The translations under genes and the position numbers were made by a program. The notes under the pieces were generated by a model, which did not search any database, was not told the origin of the DNA, and saw only the letters and a program-made list of their open reading frames with translations. From NCBI GenBank assembly GCA_020633725.1, contig JACKDC010000001.1:124001-188000 (forward strand): a DNA stretch of 64,000 bases. Direction: 5' to 3'. Below are positions 51,560 to 61,600 of the stretch, piece after piece; within the stretch, counting starts at the first letter, position 1; each line of letters starts with the position of its first letter. Source of the stretch: Candidatus Latescibacterota bacterium. GTDB lineage: Bacteria; Krumholzibacteriota; Krumholzibacteriia; JACNKJ01.

Positions 51560-52575
51560 GCCTGACCGCCATCATTCCCGCCGCCGGCGTGGGCACGCGG
51601 CTGCGTCCGCACACGCACAGCCGGCCCAAGGCGCTGCTGCCCGTGGCGGGCAAGCTGGTGCTCGGGCACATCCTCGACCAGCTGCTCGAGGCCGGCGTGG
51701 ATCACGTCGTCCTGGTGCTCGGCTATCGCGGCGACATGATCGCCGAATGGGTGGCCGAGGCCTACCCGCAGCTCGAGCTCGACGCGGTGCTGCAGACCCA
51801 GCGCCTTGGCCTGGGGCACGCCGTCTTCCGCGCGCTGCAGGACGCCCACGGCGGCAAGGGCCTGCGCTCCGGGCGCGGGCTCATCGTGCTGGGCGACACG
51901 ATCGTGCGCGCGGACTTCAACGGCCTGCTGGCCGCCGAGGGCCACGCGATGGGCGTGAAGGCGGTGGAGGATCCGCGGCGCTTCGGCGTCGCGGTGGTGG
52001 AGGACGGCCGCATCGTGGACCTCGAGGAGAAGCCGGCCGAGCCGCGCAGCAACCTGGCCCTGGTGGGCGTCTACGCGTTTCAGGACCTCGGGGTGCTCTA
52101 CGACGCCCTCGAGGCCGTGATCGAGGCGGGACAGCGCACGCGCGGGGAGTTCCAGCTCACCGACGGCCTGCAGCGGCTCATCGAGCAGGGCGAGCGCCTG
52201 ACGCCCTTTCCCATCGGCGACTGGTACGACGTGGGCAAGGAGGAGACCTGGCTCGAGACGAACCGCGCCCTCCTCGACGGCCAGCCCGCCCCGCCGCCGC
52301 CGCCCGGGGTCAGCTTCGTCCCGCCGGTCTACGTGCCGGACTCCGCGCAGCTCGAGAACTGCCGGCTCGGGCCCTACGTGAGCGTGGGGGAGAACGCGGA
52401 GATCAGCGGCGGCACCCTGGAGAATTCCGTTGTCGGCGAGGGCGCGCGCGTGCGAGAGTGCAGGCTTCACGACTCCCTCGTCGGCGCGCACTGCCTCGTG
52501 GAGGGCCTGCGCGGCAGCCTCAATCTCGGCGACCACAGCGTGGTCCGCGGGGCGCCCCCAGACGCCGAGTCCTGA
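51556..52575 (+). CDS. Sugar-1-phosphate nucleotidyltransferase with beta-helix tail
   Basis: A 339-residue enzyme. IIPAAGVGTRLRPHTHSRPKALLPVAGK is the nucleotide-binding signature; GDTIV and VEEKP-like DLEEKPAEPRS carry catalytic residues. The last 70 residues form left-handed beta-helix turns (AQLENCRLGPYVSVGENAEISGGTLENSVVGEGA). It resembles long glucose-1-phosphate thymidylyl/uridylyltransferases; the exact sugar and nucleotide cannot be told. It follows the isomerase with a 4-nt overlap and probably ends the transcript before metK. Confidence 0.87.
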   Translation: MSLTAIIPAAGVGTRLRPHTHSRPKALLPVAGKLVLGHILDQLLEAGVDHVVLVLGYRGDMIAEWVAEAYPQLELDAVLQTQRLGLGHAVFRALQDAHGGKGLRSGRGLIVLGDTIVRADFNGLLAAEGHAMGVKAVEDPRRFGVAVVEDGRIVDLEEKPAEPRSNLALVGVYAFQDLGVLYDALEAVIEAGQRTRGEFQLTDGLQRLIEQGERLTPFPIGDWYDVGKEETWLETNRALLDGQPAPPPPPGVSFVPPVYVPDSAQLENCRLGPYVSVGENAEISGGTLENSVVGEGARVRECRLHDSLVGAHCLVEGLRGSLNLGDHSVVRGAPPDAES

Positions 52576-52597
52576 TCCCCAGCAGAGGAGCGACACC

Positions 52598-53788
<1,191 letters not shown>

Positions 53789-53806
53789 GACTAGCAAGGA
53801 GACGCG

Positions 53807-55075
53807 ATGAATACCCAGACCCGATACAAGGTGGCGGACCTCTCCCTGGCGGCGGCGGGCCGCCGGCGCATCGAGTGGGCGGAGAGCCGCATGCCCGTGC
53901 TCATGGCCCTGCGCGAGCGCTACAGCAAGAGCAAGCCCTTCGAGGGGCACCTGATCGCCGGCTGCCTGCACGTCACCAAGGAGACGGCGGTCCTGGTGGA
54001 GACGCTGCGCGCCGCGGGCGCGGAGGTGGCCTGGTCAGGCTGCAACCCGCTGTCCACCAACGACGAGGTCGCGGCCGCCCTGGCCGCCGCCGACACGCCC
54101 ATCTACGCCTGGCACGGCATGAACACCGAGGAATTCTACTGGGCCATCGACCAGTGCCTCGAAGCGGGCCCCACGCTGACCCTGGACGACGGCGCCGATC
54201 TCATCTTCAGCGCCCACGCGCGGCACCCGCAGCGCTGCGAGACGATCCACGGCGGCACCGAGGAGACCACCACCGGCGTCCACCGCCTGCGCGCCATGGC
54301 CGCCGACGGCAAGCTGCGCTACCCGGTGGTGGCGGTGAACGACGCCGTGACGAAGTGGGACTTCGACAACGTCTACGGCACCGGGCAGTCGTCCATCGAC
54401 GGCATCCTGCGCGCCACCAGCATCCTGCTCGCGGGCAAGACCTTCGTGGTGGCGGGCTACGGCCACTGCGGCCGCGGCGTGGCCATGCGCGCGCGCGGCA
54501 TGGGGGCGCAGGTGATCGTCACCGAGGTCAAGGCGACGGCGGCGCTCAAGGCCAACCTCGAGGGCTTCCGCGTGATGACCATGGACGAGGCGGCGAAGCT
54601 CGGCGACGTGTTCATCACCGCGACCGGCATGAAGGACGTGGTGGTGGAGCGCCACTTCAAGTCCATGAAGGACGGCGCCGTGATCTGCAACACCGGCCAC
54701 TACGACTGCGAGCTCAACCTCGGGCAGCTGGCGAGCCTCGCCGACGGCGAGGCCGAGACGATCCGCCCCAACAACGAGCGCTACACGCTCTCGGGTGGAC
54801 GGCGGATCTTCGTGCTCGCCAAGGGCCGCCTCGTGAACCTGGCCGCGGCCGAGGGGCATCCCTCCGAGGTGATGGACATGTCCTTCGCCAACCAGTTCAT
54901 GAGCCTGCTGTGGATGGCCCGCGAGGGCAAGCAGCTCTCGCCCACGGTGCACGACATCCCCGCGGCCCAGGACGAGGAGATCGGCGCGCTCAAGCTGAAG
55001 ACGCTGGGCCTCGCCATCGACACGCTCACACCCGAGCAGATCGCCTACGCGGACGACTACTCGGCGGGGACCTAG
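53807..55075 (+). CDS. ahcY: Adenosylhomocysteinase
   Basis: A 422-residue NAD-dependent enzyme that splits S-adenosylhomocysteine. SGCNPLSTNDEVAAAL, the NAD site VAGYGHCGRGVAMRARGMGAQVIVTEV, and ICNTGHYDCEL are family marks. It is the shorter bacterial/archaeal type, without the about 40-residue insert of many eukaryotic forms. 18 nt after metK; the pair makes and recycles SAM-cycle intermediates. Confidence 0.96.
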   Translation: MNTQTRYKVADLSLAAAGRRRIEWAESRMPVLMALRERYSKSKPFEGHLIAGCLHVTKETAVLVETLRAAGAEVAWSGCNPLSTNDEVAAALAAADTPIYAWHGMNTEEFYWAIDQCLEAGPTLTLDDGADLIFSAHARHPQRCETIHGGTEETTTGVHRLRAMAADGKLRYPVVAVNDAVTKWDFDNVYGTGQSSIDGILRATSILLAGKTFVVAGYGHCGRGVAMRARGMGAQVIVTEVKATAALKANLEGFRVMTMDEAAKLGDVFITATGMKDVVVERHFKSMKDGAVICNTGHYDCELNLGQLASLADGEAETIRPNNERYTLSGGRRIFVLAKGRLVNLAAAEGHPSEVMDMSFANQFMSLLWMAREGKQLSPTVHDIPAAQDEEIGALKLKTLGLAIDTLTPEQIAYADDYSAGT

Positions 55076-55079
55076 GGCC

Positions 55080-55481
55080 GTGCCGCCGCTGCCGGGATGG
55101 GTCCTCGTGGGCCTGGGCGGCTTTCTGGGCTCGGTGCTGCGCTACGGCGTCAGCGGACTCGTGCAGCGGCTCGGCCCCACCGGCGGGGCCTTTCCGCTGG
55201 GCACGCTGAGCGTGAACGCGCTGGGCTCCTTCGTCATCGGACTGCTGGGTGGACTGGCCGACAGCCGGGGCCTCTTCGGCCCCGGCGCGCGCCTGCTCGT
55301 CTTCCTGGGTCTGCTCGGCGGCTTCACCACCTTCTCGTCCTTCAGCTTCGAGACCCTGCAACTGCTCAAGGACGGCCAGTGGCATCTTGCCGGGCTGAAC
55401 GTCGCCGGCCAGCTCCTGCTCGGACTCGGCGCGGTCTGGCTGGGCTGGGGGCTGGGACGATTGCCGGGGGTGAGCGCGTGA
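55080..55481 (+). CDS. crcB: Fluoride exporter CrcB/FluC
   Basis: A 133-residue four-helix inner-membrane channel that exports fluoride. GGFLGSVLRYGVSGLV, LGTLSVNALGSFVIGLL and the signature GGFTTFSSFSFET are present. GTG start 4 nt after ahcY, so it is read through from metK-ahcY, and there is no room for a fluoride riboswitch. It overlaps the DUF190 gene by one base. Confidence 0.95.
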   Translation: MPPLPGWVLVGLGGFLGSVLRYGVSGLVQRLGPTGGAFPLGTLSVNALGSFVIGLLGGLADSRGLFGPGARLLVFLGLLGGFTTFSSFSFETLQLLKDGQWHLAGLNVAGQLLLGLGAVWLGWGLGRLPGVSA

Positions 55482-55825
55482 TGGACTCGCGGCCGCGTCA
55501 GGGCGCCCTGCTGCGCATCTTCATCGGCGAGTCCGACCGCCATGCGGGCAAGCCGCTCCACCGCTGGCTGGTGGAGGCGGCGCATGCGCACGGCCTCGCG
55601 GGCGCCACCGTCCTGCGCGGGCTCGAGGGCTTCGGCGCCGGCGGCCGCGTGCATCGCGCGAGCATCCTGCGCCTGTCGGAGGACCTGCCGCTGGTGGTGG
55701 AGATCGTCGACGCGGAGGAGCGGATCCGCAGCTTCCTGCCCCGCCTCGACGGCGTGCTGCGGCAGGGCCTCGTCACCGTGGAGCGCGTGGAGATCCTTCG
55801 CGCACCGGCGCCAGACGACGCCTAG
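55481..55825 (+). CDS. DUF190 protein
   Basis: A 114-residue cytoplasmic protein of the DUF190 family, often next to crcB. GALLRIFIGESDRHAGKPLHRWLVEAAHAHGLAGATVLRGLEGFG is the diagnostic first half and VVEIVDAEERIRSFLPRLDG the second; a PII-like ferredoxin fold is expected. Start ATG overlaps the crcB stop. Its stop codon shares CTAG (55822-55825) with the convergent lptG stop. Role in fluoride handling is inference from context. Confidence 0.88.
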   Translation: MDSRPRQGALLRIFIGESDRHAGKPLHRWLVEAAHAHGLAGATVLRGLEGFGAGGRVHRASILRLSEDLPLVVEIVDAEERIRSFLPRLDGVLRQGLVTVERVEILRAPAPDDA

Positions 55826-56916
55826 CGGCTCGCCCGCCAGAGCAGACCCAGACCCACCACCGCGAAAAGCATGTTGCCCACCCAGGCCGCGAGCAGGGGG
55901 GGCAGCGTGTGGTTGTGCCCAAGCGAGAGCCCCAAGCGCAGGAAGATCAGGTAGACGAAGGCGATCGCCACGGTGAGCCCGAAGCCCGCGGCCATGGAGA
56001 TGCGGCGCTTGGACGCGCTGAGCGCGCTGCCCAGGATCACGATCACGAGGTTGGCCCAGGGGAAGCTGGCCTTGACGTGCAGGTCCACCCAGAGGCGGTC
56101 GGCGTCCTCGCCGGAGCGGGTCTGCGTGGCGATGTAGTCCTGCAGCTCGCGGTAGTCCATCGCCTCGGGCTTCTTCTCCTCCTCGCTGAAGACCTCGGGC
56201 GTCTCGGCCAGCGGGGGCAGGTCGAAGTTCTCGAAGGTGAAGGTGCCGGACTCGGGCCGCTCCTGCCCCGTCCCCGCGGGGAAGAGGTGCCGCGTGCCCT
56301 CGGCCAGACGCCAGTGGTTGCCGTTCCAGAAGGCGTGGCGGGCCAGGGTGTACTCGCGCAGGCGGCTGCCGTCGTAGCGCAGCAGCACCAGGTTCTCGAA
56401 GCGCTGCTGCGCGACGAAGTAGGCCTCGGCCCAGTAGAGGGTGCCGTCCTCCCCGATGCGGTGCACGAAGCGGCGCACGCTGCGGTCCGCGGCGTTCTCC
56501 TGCTTGACCTCGTACTTCTGCACCTGCTCCAGCGCCAGGTTCGAGCGCGTCACGACGCGGTCGTTGAAGTAGTAGCTGCCCACGCTCACCAGGGCCGCGA
56601 AGACGAAGAGCGGCGCCAGCAGCCGCGTCAGCGGGACGCCGGCGGCGAGCATGGCCGTCAGCTCGCTGTCGCGGGACATCCGCCCGAGGCTGAAGAGGCT
56701 GGCCAGCAACATGGCGATGGGCAGGATCAGCACCGTGATGTAGGGCACCTTGAACAGGTAGAGCCGGGCCACCACGAGCCAGGGCGTGTCGCGGTCGATG
56801 TAGTCGCCCAGCTTCTCGAAGAAGTCGATGACGATGAAGATCACCAGGAAGGCCAGCAGCCCGAGCAGCAGGGCCTGGATGAACTGGCGCAGGACGTAGC
56901 GGTCGAGCCGTCTCAT
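55822..56916 (-). CDS. lptG: LPS export permease LptG
   Basis: A 364-residue inner-membrane permease of the YjgP/YjgQ family, partner of LptF and LptB. Transmembrane helices at about 12-35, 55-78, 98-120 and three in the last 100 residues, with a periplasmic jellyroll domain from about 125 to 260. RLDRYVLRQFIQALLLGL opens the protein and RMSRDSELTAMLAAGVPLTRLLAP is the coupling-helix region. Slightly longer than usual in the periplasmic part. It starts inside the lptF stop (ATGA). Confidence 0.92.
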   Translation of the reverse strand: MRRLDRYVLRQFIQALLLGLLAFLVIFIVIDFFEKLGDYIDRDTPWLVVARLYLFKVPYITVLILPIAMLLASLFSLGRMSRDSELTAMLAAGVPLTRLLAPLFVFAALVSVGSYYFNDRVVTRSNLALEQVQKYEVKQENAADRSVRRFVHRIGEDGTLYWAEAYFVAQQRFENLVLLRYDGSRLREYTLARHAFWNGNHWRLAEGTRHLFPAGTGQERPESGTFTFENFDLPPLAETPEVFSEEEKKPEAMDYRELQDYIATQTRSGEDADRLWVDLHVKASFPWANLVIVILGSALSASKRRISMAAGFGLTVAIAFVYLIFLRLGLSLGHNHTLPPLLAAWVGNMLFAVVGLGLLWRASR

Positions 56917-58319
56917 GCGCCGCGCCTCCGGGCCTGCTTGGCGATGCGGCGGCGCTCGGCCCACTCGGCGATGCGCGTGACCACGGGGTAGGGGCGGGAC
57001 TCGCGGTTCGTGCGGATCAGCATGAGGATCCCCAGGCCGAGCAGGAGCAGGTTGAACATCCACATGGCGATCCAGGGGGCCAGGAACTCGCGGTCCGCCA
57101 GCTCCTCGCCGCCCACGAGGAAGACGTAGTAGATCGTGAAGAGCGCGATGCTGAAGGTGATCCCCCAGCCCGTGCCGCTGCGGCCCGTCTTGATGGCGAC
57201 CGGCGCCCCCAGCAGGATGAAGACCAGGCAGGCCACCGGGATGGAGAACTTCTTGTGGATCTCCACCTGGTAGCGGCGGATCTTGCGCTCCACCGAGTCC
57301 CGGCTCAGCATGAGATTGGACAGGCTGCGCAGCGTGTTCTCCTCGTCCTGGATGCGCGAGGCCGCCCCGCGGCGGGAGGCCGGCGCCGTGGCCGGCAGTC
57401 CCTTGCGCTCCAGGTAGGCCTTGCGCTGCGCGGGATCGATCAGGGTGACGAGACGTCCCAGCTGCGTGTCCACCTCGCCCGCCAGCCGCTGGTCGAGCCG
57501 CTGCAGCTCTTCCTCGTTGCGCAGCACCTTCTCGGACATCATGGCCACGGACATCTCGCGATCGCCGCGGTGCTCGAGGTCGCGGCGCTGGAGGTCGCGG
57601 TCGATGTCGCGCAGCAGGATGTCCATGCGGTCGAAGACGGTGATCTGCATCCGCGCCGGCCGCTGCAGGTCGGCGGAGAACTGCTCGCCCTCGGTGAGGC
57701 CGAGCTTGAGCAGGTCCTGCTGGTCGTCGCGCTGGAACTGCGCGTGCTCGGCGCTGGTGATCGTGGGGTCCTTGCCCCGCTCCTCCTTGAAGATGAGCAG
57801 GTCGGCGAGTTCGCCGCTGACGTCGTCCTTCTGTCTGACGTAGAGCGTGTAGCCCGGGATCGACTCGATGAAGCGCCCCGGCTTGATGTCCAGCGCCGGC
57901 TTCTTGGAGCGCACGGCCATGAGCAGGTTCTTGAGCCGGTGGTTCGTCTCCGGCAGCACGAAGTTGTTGAAGAGGAACATGAAGACGGTCAGCGCCAGGG
58001 CCGCCACCAGCGGCGCGGCGATGAGGCGGTAGAGGCTGATGCCCCCCGAACGCAGCGCGGTGATCTCGTTCTCGCCCACCATATGGGAGAAGGCCATCAT
58101 GGTGGAGACCAGCACGGCCATTGGAATGGTCAATGCAAAGATGTGCCCGAGGCTGAGCACGACGAGCTCCAGCACCACCTTCGCTGGCACCTTGTTGACC
58201 AGGAAGAGCTCCAGGAAGGAGTAGAGCATATCGATCACGAGGATGAAGGTCAGCACCGAGAGGCCGAGCAAGAAGGGTCCCACGTGGTTGCGCAGGATGT
58301 AGCGATCGGCCAGCCTCAC
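56913..58319 (-). CDS. lptF: LPS export permease LptF with extended periplasmic region
   Basis: A 468-residue permease, about 100 residues longer than E. coli LptF. N-terminal helices (about 12-35, 52-80, 98-125) and coupling segment HMVGENEITALRSGGISLYRLIAAP match the family. Extra length falls at about 225-345 as a charged, helical stretch (RDIDRDLQRRDLEHRGDREMSVAMMSEKVLRNEEELQRLDQRL ...) predicted as coiled coil. C-terminal helices follow. GTG start at 58319 with AAGAGG upstream. Confidence 0.9.
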   Translation of the reverse strand: MRLADRYILRNHVGPFLLGLSVLTFILVIDMLYSFLELFLVNKVPAKVVLELVVLSLGHIFALTIPMAVLVSTMMAFSHMVGENEITALRSGGISLYRLIAAPLVAALALTVFMFLFNNFVLPETNHRLKNLLMAVRSKKPALDIKPGRFIESIPGYTLYVRQKDDVSGELADLLIFKEERGKDPTITSAEHAQFQRDDQQDLLKLGLTEGEQFSADLQRPARMQITVFDRMDILLRDIDRDLQRRDLEHRGDREMSVAMMSEKVLRNEEELQRLDQRLAGEVDTQLGRLVTLIDPAQRKAYLERKGLPATAPASRRGAASRIQDEENTLRSLSNLMLSRDSVERKIRRYQVEIHKKFSIPVACLVFILLGAPVAIKTGRSGTGWGITFSIALFTIYYVFLVGGEELADREFLAPWIAMWMFNLLLLGLGILMLIRTNRESRPYPVVTRIAEWAERRRIAKQARRRGA

Positions 58320-58619
58320 CGATTACCTCTTTAAAGACAAGGACTTAACTGGAAGGGCGAGTGTACTTTACCCCTGCGCTCCCCGACAAGGGAATTATGG
58401 GTCGCTCCCGCCGCCGGTTCCAGGCCACCTGGTGACGGCGGTGCCCCGCAGCCCGGGTCCGCCAGGGACGGCGACTGGAGCGGAGGGGGCCCTGTCCTGT
58501 TTCGAGGACCGGGCCGTCCCCGGGAGGGGACAGTACGCCCCTGCCTCACGCGCTCAGGAGGACCTGGGCGCCAGCGGGGTCGTGACGCCGTGCATCGCGA
58601 TCCGAGGGACCCGTCGTCG
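58320..58619. other. Divergent region between lptF and the SprA-like gene
   Basis: A 300-nt stretch with no convincing gene. The lptF promoter is at its left end (58360-58389). The rest is GC-rich and includes small stems such as GTCCCC/GGGGAC (58516-58531). No clear promoter for the right-hand gene was found. GAGGGA near 58605 is the best ribosome site for the ATG at 58620. Confidence 0.5.
58360..58389 (-). promoter_or_regulatory. Sigma70-type promoter of lptF-lptG
   Basis: On the minus strand TTGTCG (58389-58384), 18 bp, TACACT (58365-58360), 41 nt before the lptF GTG. Confidence 0.55.
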
Positions 58620-61600
58620 ATGACCGAGAGAGCTCGCCAGCCAGTCGCCAACGTTCGCGCGCGCCTCAGCGGCGCGGCGATGCTGCGCGCGCTCGCGGTG
58701 GTCCTGCCGCTGCTGCTCCTCCTGGCCGGCAACGCCCGCGCGGAGCTGCCGCCCGCCCCCGATCAACCGCCCTACAGCCCCTACGCCCAGTGGTACGCCG
58801 ACCGCCAGCACCGTCTGGATGGGTGGATTCGCGGCGTGGGCCCCGCGCAGTGGCTGCCGCCGGTGGTCGATCGCCACGGCCGCGAGCCCTACTGGGTCGA
58901 CGAGCTGCGCGTCCTCCCCGAGAGCGGCCTCGTGCTCTGGCTCCGCCGCCCCGCGGTGCTGGACCAGATGCGGCCGCTCTCCTCCGGCGAGGACCACTAC
59001 GGCAGGCAGCTCGCCGACGAGTGGCCGCAGGCGGTTCAGCGGGACGTCCTCGTCTGGCAGGACTGGTTCGACCGTGAGATCGCCGCGCGCCGCCTGGCGC
59101 TGCTGCGCGAGAAGGCCGCGCAGACCGCGCGCGAGCTGAAGCAGGAGCAGGCGCGCGGCTCGCTGATCGACATCAACATCCCCCTGAACTTGCCAAAGAG
59201 CGTGGAGCGCGTGGTGGGGCGCGGCGAGAAGAGCAACATCACGGTGACGGGCCGCGAGACCATCACCCTGAGCGGCGAGACCACGCGGAACAGCAACTTC
59301 ATCACCGACGAGTCCGGCCGCGGCCAGCCCCTCTTTCCGCGCCTGGAGATGAAGCAGGAGCTGCAGGTCAAGCTCAACGGCACCGTGGGCGAGAAGGTCC
59401 ACGTGGAGGTGGAGAACAACAGCCTGGCGCAGGGCGCGGACGCGAACCGCATCCGCATCCGCTACGAGGGCGACGAGGACGAGGTGGTGGAGCTCATCGA
59501 GATGGGCGACACGCAGCTCAGCCTGCCCAGCTCGGGCCTGATCAGCTACTCCACCCAGAACAAGGGCCTCTTCGGCGTGAAGATGCAGGGCCATCTCGGC
59601 GCCCTCGACTTCACGGCCATCGCCTCGAAGCAGGAGGGCGAGGTCTCCAGCAAGACCTTCAACAACTCGGGCCAGGACGTCCGCGCCGACTCCAAGCGCG
59701 ACACCGACTACATCGCCAACCGCTTCTTCTTCCTCGACAACCCGACCGATCCCGACAGCTTCTACCGCTGGATCGTGGAGGAGAAGCTCCAGGTCTTCGT
59801 GTCCAACGGCGCCGCGCCCAGCGCCAGCAGCCCGGACGCGTCGCGCTACTACTGGGGCCGCGCCTACACCGATCTGGGCGGCAACGGTCTCGCGGACGAT
59901 CTCGCCGGGCAGAGCCCGGAGCTCGAGGCCTTCAAGCTCCTCCAGGAAAACGAGTACACCTGGCGGGTGGACCCCAACGGCAACTTCAGCATCCTCGAGC
60001 TGAACTACCCCATCGCCGAGACGGACATCCTGGCGGTGAGCTACACCGCGCGCGACTCCGCGAACGGCGACGCCCTGCGCCAGGTCGGCGACAACACCCA
60101 GGGCAAGATCACCTACTTCGACTCCCAGGCCGACACCCTGAGCCTCGAGCTGATCAAGCCCGATCCCTACCGGCCGGACAGTCCGACCTGGGACTACATG
60201 CTGCGGAACGTCTACTCGCTAGGCGGCACGGAGATCGACTTCGCGAGCCTCGAGGTCAGCATCGAGCGCATCGGCACCTCCCAGGATCCGGCCTATCCCG
60301 AGGGCAGCAACACGCCCTACCTGCGCTTCTTCGGACTGGACCAGTACCGCGGCCAGCTCGTGGAGGGCTTCGACCCCGACGGCCGCATCGACTGGCCGCG
60401 CATCGACATCGCCGAGGGTCTGCTGATCTTTCCCTACTACCGGCCCTTCGATCCGCCGGAGGGGCTCGTCTGCCAGTGGACCCAGCCGGTGGTCGGCGAC
60501 TGCGAACTGCTCACCGACGCCGACCTCAACCCCGCCATCTACGAGACGGCGCGCGAGACGATCAACCGCAACCCGTCGCTCTACAGCAAGTACGTGATCA
60601 AGTACCAGAGCGCCACGGTGGCCAGCCGCTTCAACCTGAACGCCTTCGACATCCTCGAGGGCAGCGAGGTGGTCACGCTCGACGGGGTGCCGCTCAAGAA
60701 GGGCACGGACTACCGCATCGACTACTTCTCCGGCGAGGTGGAACTGCTGGGCGACGCGGCCGCGCGCCTCACGCCGAGCAGCAACCTGCAGGTCACCTAC
60801 CAGTTCCGTCCGCTGGTGGGGGGCGGGCAGAGCAGCCTGGTGGGCTTCAACGGCACCTATCACCTCGGCGAGAAGAACCAGATCGCGAGCTCGTGGCTCT
60901 ACGAGTCCAAGTACAGCGGCGCGCGGCGGCCGCGCCTGGGCGAGGAGTCCACGCGCAACGTGGTGGGCAACGTGCTCGCCAACCTGAGCGCGGAGCCGGA
61001 GTTCCTCACGTCCTTCGCGAATCTCCTGCCGCGCGTGGACACGGACGCCACGAGCACCGTCAGCCTGTCCAGCGAGCTCGCGGTGAGCTTCCCCAATCCC
61101 AACGTGGACAACGAGGCCTTCGTCGACGACATGGAGGGCGCGGAAGACGCCGTAGAGCTCGGCGTCAACCGCGTGCAGTGGGTGCGCGCCAGCGAGCCGG
61201 TGGACGCCATCCGCGTCGTCGGCGGGGCGGACATCCTGCCCACGCCCGCGGGCCGCGCGCGCGGCGCCTACTGGTTCAAGCCCCAGGGCACCACGCGGCG
61301 CGAGGACTTCAACCTGAACCTGCCCGAGCAGGAGGCGCAGGAGGTGGTGGACGTCCTCCAGCTCTTCGTGCCGGTGAACCTGAACGCGCAGCAGCTCGGC
61401 GCCTACCCGGCGCTGGTGGAGACCGACGGCTACAACCGGGCCCAGGGCGACTCGCTGTGGATGGGCCTCATGCGCGGCTTCAGCGGCCAGGGACTGGATC
61501 TCAGCGAGGCGCAGTACCTGGAGGTCTGGGTCAACGACTTCCAGCAGCAGCAGCTCTTCCGCACGGGCCGGCTGCACTTCGACATGGGCGCCATCAACGA

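Noticed and set aside
52576..52597. SAM riboswitch before metK
   Set aside because: Only 22 nt separate it from the upstream gene.
55076..55079. Fluoride riboswitch before crcB
   Set aside because: Only 4 nt lie between ahcY and crcB.
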